Shown here: piece by piece, positions 16,767 through 24,079 of the stretch
Layout of the letters: each line of letters opens with the position of its first letter
Numbering within the stretch: position 1 is the first letter of the stretch
NCBI GenBank assembly: GCA_040544425.1
Contig: JBEONO010000007.1
Location: forward strand, 62,001-126,000
Direction: 5' to 3'
Source of the DNA: Solimicrobium sp040544425
GTDB taxonomy: Bacteria; Pseudomonadota; Gammaproteobacteria; Burkholderiales; Burkholderiaceae_D
DNA length: 64,000 bases
Translations under genes and position numbers: made by a program
Notes under the pieces: generated by a model
The model's input: only the letters and a program-made list of their open reading frames with translations
Told to the model about the DNA's origin: nothing
Databases searched by the model: none

Positions 16767-18212
16767 CTAGCGGCTGGTTGCCCCGCTACCACTTGAAATC
16801 ATCAAACTCGAGACATTGACTGGTTCAAATTCAGACAGCGTAATATTGGAGAGACACTGCAGATCAGAATCATTCCAGCGTGCGTCTGCCGTTCCGACCA
16901 AATTGCCGGCAAAGCTGTTGTCACCCAGGATCACACCATAGTTCTTTAACGCCGTAGCGATAATCGCTGCCTGTGGACTTTGCGCAATACAGGCTGGCAG
17001 GACGGTACCAGCTTTTAGCCGATAAATCTGCCCGGGCACACCAGATACAGTGCATGCTGCTGGCGGACTTGATTGCGATATCAGGGTGTGTACTGCAACG
17101 CTGCTGCAAGAGCCAACTCCAGAGGTTCCGGTCGCTGGCCATACCCAGTTATTCAGCATTCTTGGCATGGTCATTCGCGTAGGATGTCTAATCATTCCGT
17201 TAGGCGCAGATGGCGTTCCGGTACCGATCACTTCGTCGGCGGTAACCAGTAAAGGTCCGTCAGGCAGACCGGCTGCGTTGGTAGCCCCAGTACCCGGTAT
17301 GGTCAGCGCGTTGGAAACGCCTACATTGCTCCACATGGCATTCGACCCATCCGTCCACGCTCCATTGTTATTCACGCTTGCATACTGGGCCTTCCACATT
17401 TCATATAACGCAGCGCCAGAAGTGGCACTTGGCTGCACATACACGATGACGTGTTTATCACCGGCTGAATATTTTGTTCCCTGTACCGGCGCATCCCAGG
17501 GGATAGGTCCAGCGGTAAAGCCATGCTGATACAGCAGGGTCGTGACTGGAAACATTTGTGCCGACGCAGGTACCTGAATAGCAGGTGTGCCATACGGCCA
17601 CGGATAGCTATACTTATTTCCAAAACTTGGCTGAAGTCGCGACGACGCATAGGCGCTGTCAAGTGGGGCGGCCGGGGATCTGTCTACTGGCAGACCGGTA
17701 GTTGCAGCATCGACGCGATGATGAAAAATGGAATTGGACGGGAATATATCGGCAAGAAATTTATTGTTGCCGTTAATGACAAAATCGACGATTTGCGTGG
17801 CCGTGTTGCCGACGGCATCGATAACGATGAGTTGCGTGCCATAGGTTCCCTGACCTTTAATATTGCCGCTGCTGATGGCGCCAGTTACACTGTCCATCGT
17901 AATACCCTCTGGCAGTGGCGGATACAGGCCAGATTGCTTGACGCCAAGCGTGTAGGGTGGAGTGCCACCGGTCGCCCTGATTATGCAGCCTGCATAGGCG
18001 CTACCTTGGGTGCCGCCTGGGCATGACAGGGTGGTGATCTTTAGTCCGTTGGTGGAAGCCAGATTGATGTTGGTGCTGAATTGGGTTTTAGTTGGAGATG
18101 TTGCGGAGCCAGTATCACTATTGCTGCCGCCACCGCAGGCGGCAAGACCTAAAGTAATCATGCATGCCAGTGTAGTACGAGAAAAGCTTAACTGAATATA
18201 GTGCGAATTCAT
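16767..18212 (-). CDS. Secreted lipoprotein with Ig-like domain
   Basis: A 481-residue protein with a lipoprotein signal peptide: hydrophobic core and lipobox LAAC, Cys26, followed by GGGSNSDTG. Residues ~55-145 form a putative Ig/cadherin-like domain (GGTPPYTLGVKQSG, LPEGITMDSVTGAISG-type). The rest is a large secreted domain; its end (ALKNYGVILGDN, ADARWNDSDLQCL) resembles a widespread family of secreted proteins with the pattern ALK-YG-I-ADNG-W-DPRWNDDDL, found in soil bacteria and of unknown activity (recollection). Asp after the lipobox is absent, so outer-membrane localisation is expected. It has its own terminator and a long upstream region. Confidence 0.8.
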   Translation of the reverse strand: MNSHYIQLSFSRTTLACMITLGLAACGGGSNSDTGSATSPTKTQFSTNINLASTNGLKITTLSCPGGTQGSAYAGCIIRATGGTPPYTLGVKQSGLYPPLPEGITMDSVTGAISSGNIKGQGTYGTQLIVIDAVGNTATQIVDFVINGNNKFLADIFPSNSIFHHRVDAATTGLPVDRSPAAPLDSAYASSRLQPSFGNKYSYPWPYGTPAIQVPASAQMFPVTTLLYQHGFTAGPIPWDAPVQGTKYSAGDKHVIVYVQPSATSGAALYEMWKAQYASVNNNGAWTDGSNAMWSNVGVSNALTIPGTGATNAAGLPDGPLLVTADEVIGTGTPSAPNGMIRHPTRMTMPRMLNNWVWPATGTSGVGSCSSVAVHTLISQSSPPAACTVSGVPGQIYRLKAGTVLPACIAQSPQAAIIATALKNYGVILGDNSFAGNLVGTADARWNDSDLQCLSNITLSEFEPVNVSSLMISSGSGATSR

Positions 18213-18870
18213 CGGTAATTTCCTTAAAATTTCGAATGTGGTTCGATGTAAAAGAGTTCATGATCGTTATTCCTGTTTATGTGTGTTGACACCAATTTCA
18301 ACGCACTATTATTTTTGGAAATTGCCTAAGTTTTTAAATCCGTATATGTCGCGTATGTAATGTTCGAAAAATGTTTTCCTTCCCGGTTAAATTATTAATT
18401 CAAAAGCCAACCACTGAATCAAAACCAACTCGGAGAAAGTGCCAGATCTTGCTCCTCATCAATTGACACGGATTTTTACATAATTGCTCCAGGGGAAGGC
18501 GTAAGTGGTTGTAAATCCTGATGTTTATCAAAGCGCTGCGTTTTATCCGGTTGAGTATGGCGTCCGGGGTTGAATCTGTGTAAATTCGAGTAACGTTATG
18601 TCACACTTTACTTTTTCGCTTCCGTCGGCAATTGGCGTTGATCGGGATTAGGGGGCTTTTTCCATGCCTGTTCTTGATTTTGATGAAATTTAAGCAGGCA
18701 TAATTCGCGGTGCTGAATGTGGGCCCTGAAATGTTGATTTGGTTTGCGGCCCGCGATCATTGAAAAAATCAAACTGGCGACCGCGACAGGTTTGTCGATG
18801 GACACGTGAAGAGAATCGGAGAATAATGCTTTGGCAATTCACCCCACATTCAAAACCATCAAGGAAAAAC
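18213..18870. other. Long intergenic region between divergent genes
   Basis: About 650 bases between the lipoprotein and the ClpP-like gene. On the minus strand TTGAAA-16-TAAACA near 18270-18300 could be the lipoprotein promoter. The right part contains the open frame extending from the ClpP-like gene (in-frame ATG at 18826), but no independent gene is supported. Confidence 0.45.
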
Positions 18871-19449
18871 ATGGAAGAACCTGTTGAAACAACTGCTACG
18901 CAGCGCGATGCCTTCCTCGAAGAAAAAGCGTTCAAATCACGCACAGTTCTTTTGTTCGGACAAATCAATGACAGCGCCGCGCGCGATGTCGTCAGACAAC
19001 TGATCGCATTGTCCGGCGAATCAAATGCCCCGATCAATTTTCTGGTGTGCTCACCGGGCGGCCACGTCGAATCGGGTGATGTGATCCATGACGTGATTCG
19101 CTTTATTGAAGCACCAGTCAATATGATCGGCAGCGGATGGGTTGGCAGTGCGGCAGTGAATGTGTATCTGTCAGTACCGAAAGAACGTCGCTATTGTCTG
19201 CAAAATACGCGCTTCCTGATTCATCAGCCCAGCGGTGGTGTTGGTGGTCAGGCTTCGGATATTGCGATTCAGGCGCGTGAAATTATTCGGGTCCGTGAGC
19301 GGATTGGTGCGTTGATTGCGAAAGAAACCGGGCAGAAACCAGAAAAAGTGATGCTGGATATCGAACGCGATTATTGGATGTCGGCACCGGAAGCGATTGA
19401 GTACGGTCTGGTGGCAAAATCGATTGTCAATGCACGGGAAATTTCCTAG
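18871..19449 (+). CDS. ClpP-like serine protease
   Basis: A 192-residue ClpP paralogue. With ATG 18871 (AAGGA five bases upstream) the triad is Ser93, His118 and Asp167; the spacings 25 and 49 equal those of E. coli ClpP. The serine context is WVGSAAV rather than the canonical QAASMG, so this is a divergent branch, but all catalytic residues are kept (FLIHQP, IERDYWMSAPEAIEYGL). No clpX or clpA is nearby. An alternative in-frame ATG at 18826 with a closer GGAGA would add 15 residues. It may assemble alone or with the main ClpP (inference). Confidence 0.9.
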   Translation: MEEPVETTATQRDAFLEEKAFKSRTVLLFGQINDSAARDVVRQLIALSGESNAPINFLVCSPGGHVESGDVIHDVIRFIEAPVNMIGSGWVGSAAVNVYLSVPKERRYCLQNTRFLIHQPSGGVGGQASDIAIQAREIIRVRERIGALIAKETGQKPEKVMLDIERDYWMSAPEAIEYGLVAKSIVNAREIS

Positions 19450-19542
19450 AAGAGCGTGGACCAAAGTCATCGTTCATGTCTGGCGATTCTGCTCTGGCAT
19501 GGATGATGACCCTGATGTCAGGTCTTGCTATTCGGTTTGTGA

Positions 19543-19758
19543 TCACGGGTAATAGCGACTTAACATTGAATAATAAGGATAACCAATCTCGATCATCGCG
19601 CACATCGCGCACATCGCAGTACTGTCGCGCTCTTTGTCAGCAGGGAGATCCTCGACACCATGCGAAACCGTATCTGTCACCTCGGCAGGTGAACTACCGA
19701 TCCCCATCATTGTTTTGATAATTTGTTTCAACTCTTGTTTCGTTAATTTCAATTTCAT
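19543..19758 (-). CDS. Doubtful small protein
   Basis: A 71-residue frame starting MKLKLTKQELKQI with an amphipathic Lys-rich N-terminus, an acidic middle, a CAMCAM repeat and an aromatic C-terminus (YPYYSMLSRYYP). GGGG lies about 10 bases upstream of this ATG; a longer frame starts at 19800 without a ribosome binding site. The layout of charged leader plus Cys/Tyr-rich tail resembles a peptide precursor, but no processing genes are nearby. I do not recognise it and it may be non-coding. Confidence 0.3.
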   Translation of the reverse strand: MKLKLTKQELKQIIKTMMGIGSSPAEVTDTVSHGVEDLPADKERDSTAMCAMCAMIEIGYPYYSMLSRYYP

Positions 19759-19989
19759 GTCAGCCCCGTTCGGAATTTGAGTCGGCAGTTCATCGGCCAT
19801 GAAGAGAGATTTTAATCTGGAACCAGAGCGCTTTAAACTCGCAATTGCTATAGGTAAAGGTGACCCTGAAGGTCAGTAAAGATGCGGGACTCGGCGCATT
19901 CCTGGCTGACGTCAGGCGTTTTGACTGAACGCTGCTCGTGTTTATGCAGATATGGTTTGCACGACTGTCGGGACGGCATGTGCTGAAAT

Positions 19990-20022
19990 TTGACTTGGTA
20001 TCAGCTTGTGTGTACATGGTAC
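19990..20022 (+). promoter_or_regulatory. Toxin-antitoxin promoter with candidate operator
   Basis: TTGACT (19990-19995), a 17-base spacer and TACATG (20013-20018) form a plausible promoter. GTAC-ATG-GTAC (20012-20022) is a symmetric element covering the -10, a good position for autorepression by the antitoxin complex. This is inference from position only. Confidence 0.45.
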
Positions 20023-20058
20023 GGAAAATCTAAGTTCACTACTCAAATTGGAGCTTCC

Positions 20059-20337
20059 ATGACTCTGACAATTCCCCTTAAAGCATCCAGAATCGATGTC
20101 CGCGCATCGGCTCCAGTCAAACAATTACTTCAGGAGGCTGCGCGTCTTTCGCATAAAAATGTCAGCGAATGTTTATTGGAGGCCGGCATTAATGCAGCAA
20201 GGCAAACGCTCGCAAATCAGTTGAGATTTGAGCTGTCGGAAGCGCAATGGAATGCTTTTCAGGAAGCTCTGGATGCGCCTGTACAGGCTAAACCCAAACT
20301 CAAAAAGTTGTTGAATGATCCAGGTGCGCTTGGATGA
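20059..20337 (+). CDS. DUF1778 antitoxin (TacA-like)
   Basis: A 92-residue ribbon-helix-helix antitoxin. The N-terminal MTLTIPLKASRIDVRAS followed by VKQLLQEAARLSHKNVSECL is the DUF1778/TacA pattern; the C-terminal half (LSEAQWNAFQEALDAP) should wrap around the toxin. GGAG lies 6 bases before ATG 20059; upstream frame extensions lack a ribosome binding site. The stop overlaps the toxin start (ATGA). TacA neutralises the acetyltransferase and represses its own promoter (family knowledge). Confidence 0.92.
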   Translation: MTLTIPLKASRIDVRASAPVKQLLQEAARLSHKNVSECLLEAGINAARQTLANQLRFELSEAQWNAFQEALDAPVQAKPKLKKLLNDPGALG

Positions 20338-20843
20338 GCAAGGCCGTGTTTGATACGATCAGAAAGCTTGGCGCGACAGATCAGGTAGAGCAATTCGATT
20401 GCGGTGAGCCAGCGCCAAATCAATTTCTGCAACGATTTGCAGTGGTCAATCAGAAATCAAACAGTACGCAGACCTATGTGACTTGCATGGGAAATGAAGT
20501 AGTTGGTTTTTACAGTCTGGTCGTTGGCAGTGTCGAGCAGGAAAATGCCACTCCACGTGTTCTGAAAGGGATGGAGCGCCATGCTGTTCCGGTTATGATT
20601 CTGGCACGGTTGGCGGTTGATCTGAAATATCAAAAAGTTGGATTGGGCCGTGCGTTGTTAAAAGACGCATTGTTAAGAAATGCGCAGGCCGCCGATATTG
20701 CCGGGATCCGCGCATTGCTGGTGCACGCAAAAGTTGATGCCGCACAAAAATGGTATCTGCAGTGGGAGTTTGAACCAAGCCCTACCGATCCGTATCACCT
20801 CTTTTTATTACTCAAGGATTTAAAATCATTACTGAACGTGTGA
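20334..20843 (+). CDS. GNAT toxin (TacT-like)
   Basis: A 169-residue GNAT-fold acetyltransferase. CoA-binding motif YQKVGLGRALL, then the C-terminal AQKWYLQWEFEPSP with a candidate catalytic tyrosine, and a final PYHLFLLLKDL strand, all as in TacT toxins. The N-terminus (FDCGEPAPNQFL) matches the family pattern F-CG---LN-FL. TacT acetylates aminoacyl-tRNA and blocks translation. The 4-base overlap with the antitoxin is typical of a type II operon. Confidence 0.92.
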   Translation: MSKAVFDTIRKLGATDQVEQFDCGEPAPNQFLQRFAVVNQKSNSTQTYVTCMGNEVVGFYSLVVGSVEQENATPRVLKGMERHAVPVMILARLAVDLKYQKVGLGRALLKDALLRNAQAADIAGIRALLVHAKVDAAQKWYLQWEFEPSPTDPYHLFLLLKDLKSLLNV

Positions 20844-20859
20844 GGAATTGGAAAAGATC

Positions 20860-21210
20860 ATGGCAATAACAGCACATCAAAAAATCCACGGCATCATCCA
20901 CACCTGCGCCGCAGCCTGCGCGGGTATTGGCGCGGGCCTTGCGCAAATTCCCGGGTCTGATTCTGCCGCAATCGTGCCACTGCAAACTGCGATGATTGTG
21001 TCAATTGCCGCCGAACACGGCGCATCGGTCAGTCATGGTTTAGCGGCCGATCTGCTGCTGACGTTCACCGCAACCATGGCTGGCCGCACCGTGAGCCAGT
21101 TTCTGCTTGGATGGATCCCGGTGGCTGGCAATATCATCAACGCCAGCACCGCAGCAGCGATCACCGAAGCGATCGGCTGGGCCGCCAATTCCTATTTTGA
21201 AAAAAACTGA
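20860..21210 (+). CDS. DUF697-like small membrane protein
   Basis: A 116-residue protein with two Gly/Ala-rich hydrophobic helices: IIHTCAAACAGIGAGLAQIP near the N-terminus and LGWIPVAGNIINASTAAAIT near the C-terminus. The IPVAGNIINASTAAAITEAIGWA block is close to the DUF697/YcjF family, whose members are inner-membrane proteins often associated with stress GTPases. ATG 20860 is taken as the start (GGAAAAG upstream). It follows the toxin by 16 bases in the same direction and might be cotranscribed. No GTPase gene is present. Confidence 0.75.
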   Translation: MAITAHQKIHGIIHTCAAACAGIGAGLAQIPGSDSAAIVPLQTAMIVSIAAEHGASVSHGLAADLLLTFTATMAGRTVSQFLLGWIPVAGNIINASTAAAITEAIGWAANSYFEKN

Positions 21211-22287
21211 TTAATCAGTCAGTGCCGGGTAATCGGTATAACCCTTGGCGCCGGGTGTGTAAAACGTATCCATATCTGGGGCATTTAACGCAGCACCTGT
21301 CTCCATGCGTTTCACCAGATCCGGATTGGCCAGGAATGGACGACCAAACGCAATCATGTCGGCCTGTTTGTCGTTCAGCGCCAGCTCGGCACTGGCCGCA
21401 TCAAAGCCGCCAGCCAGAATGAACGTACCCTTGAATGCCTCGCGCAGACTTTTTTTAATCTCAGCCGGTACGGCGGGTGCGCCCATTGCAGAATGATCCA
21501 GTACATGCAGGTACAGCAGGCCCAGCTCAGACAGGGCTTTAACCAGCGCCAGATACTGCGCATCGAGCTCAGGAAATGCACCGGTGCCGTTGAATACACC
21601 GTACGGCGACAAACGTATCCCAACCCGGTCCGCGCCAATTGCCGCGACAGTGGCTTTGGCAACTTCAAGCGAAAAGCGGTTGCGCCCCTCGATACTGTTG
21701 CCATAACCGTCGGTCCGGTCATTGATATGCGGGTTCAAAAATTGCTCGATCAGATAGCCATTGGCAGCGTGCAGTTCAACACCGTCGAATCCGGCTTCGA
21801 TTGCCAAGGACGCCGAGTGCGCATATTCCTTGATTGCCGCAGCGATGTCCTGTTCAGTCATCACGCGTGGTGGACTGTGCGGCTGCATGCCGTGGCTGTC
21901 GGTATACATCTCGCCCGGACAGACTGCTGCGCTCGGGCTGAGTACTTCTGCGCCAGCCGGTAAATTTGCTACATGAGTGACGCGGCCGGTATGCATCAGC
22001 TGGATGACGATCTTGCCACCGGCAGCGTGCACCGCATCGGTCGACAGTTTCCAGCCCTTTACCTGATCTGCATTGAACAGACCAGGGATGCGTGCATAGC
22101 CCAGACCATTCGGTGAGGGTGAAGTGCCTTCGGTCACGATCAGACCGGCGCTGGCACGCTGAGCGTAATATTGCGCCATCAGCGCATTGGGCACATTGGC
22201 TTGCACGGCGCGGCTGCGCGTCATTGGTGACATGACGGTACGATTTTTGAAAGTGATTCCATGAGTGGTGAATGAATCGAATAGCAT
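21211..22287 (-). CDS. Old yellow enzyme family alkene reductase (NemA-like)
   Basis: A 358-residue FMN-dependent ene-reductase. ATG 22287 has AAGGAAC five bases upstream; the in-frame upstream extension has no ribosome binding site. It starts LFDSFTTHGITFKNRTVMSPMTRSRA, the normal OYE beginning. The substrate-binding His/Asn pair lies in ELHAANGYLIEQFL, and IAFGRPFLANPDLV is the phosphate-binding end. It reduces activated double bonds and nitro compounds using NAD(P)H (family knowledge). It is convergent with the DUF697 gene; the stops are one base apart. Confidence 0.95.
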   Translation of the reverse strand: MLFDSFTTHGITFKNRTVMSPMTRSRAVQANVPNALMAQYYAQRASAGLIVTEGTSPSPNGLGYARIPGLFNADQVKGWKLSTDAVHAAGGKIVIQLMHTGRVTHVANLPAGAEVLSPSAAVCPGEMYTDSHGMQPHSPPRVMTEQDIAAAIKEYAHSASLAIEAGFDGVELHAANGYLIEQFLNPHINDRTDGYGNSIEGRNRFSLEVAKATVAAIGADRVGIRLSPYGVFNGTGAFPELDAQYLALVKALSELGLLYLHVLDHSAMGAPAVPAEIKKSLREAFKGTFILAGGFDAASAELALNDKQADMIAFGRPFLANPDLVKRMETGAALNAPDMDTFYTPGAKGYTDYPALTD

Positions 22288-22371
22288 GATGTTCCTTTTG
22301 AATTGACTGGATGGGGGCGAATTGCCGGGATACTCTACCACCGCTAAAAAAACGATGGATTGCCTGCGTTT

Positions 22372-22563
22372 TTAGCGACCAGCTTCACAGAGCGCGGCAT
22401 GGGAGCGCATGATTGAGTCGTAGTTACTCAGAGGTCTGGTCTGACGGAACAATGGACGACCTGCCACATTTGACTGACCATCCGATTCGTCGATCACGTG
22501 GTTGAGTTGTTGTTCCAGTTCGGTGGCAAGGCCCGGACTTTCCTGATTGGGTGTCTGTGACAT
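22372..22563 (-). CDS. Small hypothetical protein
   Basis: A 63-residue frame from ATG 22563, starting MSQTPNQESPGLATELEQQL and ending with two Cys/Arg-containing turns (HAALCEAGR). An in-frame TTG at 22578 would add 5 residues. It lies between the ene-reductase and the sensor kinase on the same strand. No family recognised; no strong ribosome binding site. Its codon use is like its neighbours, so a real gene is possible. Confidence 0.4.
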   Translation of the reverse strand: MSQTPNQESPGLATELEQQLNHVIDESDGQSNVAGRPLFRQTRPLSNYDSIMRSHAALCEAGR

Positions 22564-22681
22564 GGCAGTCTTTCGCAAATTTGATCAAAGCCTGAAGATA
22601 GACGCTTGCGTCGTGGTGGTCGGTACGGTGGCGAACTGAGCGCTGATGTTGGCCTTGAGCTTCAAACCCTGCTCAAACCGT

Positions 22682-23815
22682 TCAGCAGCTTTCCAGTGGC
22701 AGCGTCACGGAAACCAGGGTGCCGGTCGTGGTGTTGACCAGGGTGGCATTGCCGCCCAGGAAGCGGGCCCGTTCCACGATGCCGATCGTGCTCCACGACT
22801 GGTCGCGTTCTGCGTCATCAATGCCCACCCGGTAGCCATTGTCTTCAACGTCGAGGCGAATGCTTGCCGTTTCGTAGCGGAGCCGGATTTCGACCTCGGT
22901 CGCGTTGGCTTCACGGATCACGTTACTCAACACTTCCTGGGTAATTCGAAACAGGGCCGTGCTGAGGTGCTCGGCGATTGTGTATTCTTCTAACGCCGGA
23001 TCGATCAACACCCGGCAATACAGGCCGGCGCGTTCAGTTTCATGACCGGCAAACCATTCGATGGCGGCCAGCAGGCCCAGATTGTCCAACACGCTGGGCC
23101 GCAGATCGATGATCATTTTGCGCACCGTACCGACCGCCGAATCGATCAGGCCACAGGCTTCGGCAAGCAAGGGATTTGGTGGACACTGCTCCTGGTCCAT
23201 GCAAACCAGCAGCTTGGCTTTGACGGCCATCAGGGCAGTGCCCAATTCGTCGTGAATCTCACGCGCGACGCTGATGCGTTCATCTTCTTTGCTGCGATGC
23301 TGGTAGTCGAGCAGCACACGCAGCCGATGTTGCGACAGGCGCAGTGCTTCTTCCACATTTTTATTCGTCGTGATATCAGCGTGACTGACCACCACGCGTC
23401 CGGTCGAGTCTGCCAGCGGCGTCACACTCATGATAAACCAGCATTGGTCGGTGGCAGAATTGCAGGGGTACTCCAGCACAAAGTGGTGCAACCTGCCGGC
23501 GATGACATCCCTGATTCCCTGGCCGGCGCACCTGGCGTAATCGTCGTCAATATCGCAGACTGTCAAATAGTTTGTGCCCACCTCACAGCCTCGCGGCATG
23601 ATACCGGCTTCCAGGCTGCGTGCCAGGGCAGATCGTCGCCACGGTTCGTTGACCGCAACAATAAGACCTTGTTCGTTGAGGACCGCAATTTTTGCGGTCA
23701 TTGAATCGAGGATGGCAATACCGAACCCGAGATCGGTTGGTGGTGCCTGTCCAGCGCGCGGGGATTGATCGGTTTCGAGTTGCGTATCCAGAATTCGGTT
23801 TGATTCACTGAACAT
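22682..23815 (-). CDS. PAS sensor histidine kinase, NarX/DevS-type (orphan)
   Basis: A 377-residue kinase with no membrane segment. ATG 23815 has GGAG 5 bases upstream; the open frame upstream crosses an FNR-type site and is rejected. A PAS domain (~35-165, IAVLNEQGLIVAVNEPW) precedes a HisKA_3 phosphoacceptor (ISVAREIHDELGTALMAVK) and an HATPase domain. The G1 motif is divergent: EDNGYRVGIDD instead of DNGxGI, and the following glycine box is TIGIVERARFLGG. It is paralogous to the kinase at 32926-35034, but no response regulator is adjacent, so it may share the LuxR-type regulator there (inference). Confidence 0.85.
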   Translation of the reverse strand: MFSESNRILDTQLETDQSPRAGQAPPTDLGFGIAILDSMTAKIAVLNEQGLIVAVNEPWRRSALARSLEAGIMPRGCEVGTNYLTVCDIDDDYARCAGQGIRDVIAGRLHHFVLEYPCNSATDQCWFIMSVTPLADSTGRVVVSHADITTNKNVEEALRLSQHRLRVLLDYQHRSKEDERISVAREIHDELGTALMAVKAKLLVCMDQEQCPPNPLLAEACGLIDSAVGTVRKMIIDLRPSVLDNLGLLAAIEWFAGHETERAGLYCRVLIDPALEEYTIAEHLSTALFRITQEVLSNVIREANATEVEIRLRYETASIRLDVEDNGYRVGIDDAERDQSWSTIGIVERARFLGGNATLVNTTTGTLVSVTLPLESC

Positions 23816-23927
23816 AAAGTCTCCGACCCGATGTGGTAGCGCATCATTTTCTTGTGGAAATTGATGCCAATTGCTTACGATGCAGGTAATAGCCACGACC
23901 ACTTTATCCCGGCAAGGTGGTCGGCGT

Positions 23928-23941
23928 TTGATTTCAATCAA
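23928..23941. promoter_or_regulatory. FNR-type site, perfect palindrome
   Basis: TTGATTTCAATCAA matches TTGAT-N4-ATCAA without mismatch. It lies 112 bases before the orphan kinase start (minus) and ~140 before the GGDEF-EAL gene (plus), in a region that would otherwise be read as coding on either strand. Its presence argues for the shorter starts of both genes. Confidence 0.7.
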
Positions 23942-24079
23942 GGCCAGCGAAGTTCCGTCCGTGAACAGCTGAAACTTGATCCATGTCAATTGGACAGGCC
24001 GGCGCAGTTTCATAATTTATCGCATGGTTTTCCGCTGTCATGCAGTAAATATCTCATTATTGTGACTATCCATTGCGCC

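Larger units (their letters stand above)
19450..20058. other. AT-rich intergenic region with one doubtful small frame
   Basis: About 600 bases between the ClpP-like gene and the toxin-antitoxin pair. A minus-strand frame with an ATG at 19758 (71 codons, to 19543) is the only candidate gene. A CGCGCACAT unit is repeated near 19598-19615. Otherwise I see only the antitoxin promoter at its right end. Confidence 0.5.

Noticed and set aside
23852..24079. N-terminal extension of the GGDEF-EAL protein
   Set aside because: The stretch contains a perfect FNR-type site and shows no protein-like features; the opposite strand is equally open. The gap is better read as a shared promoter.
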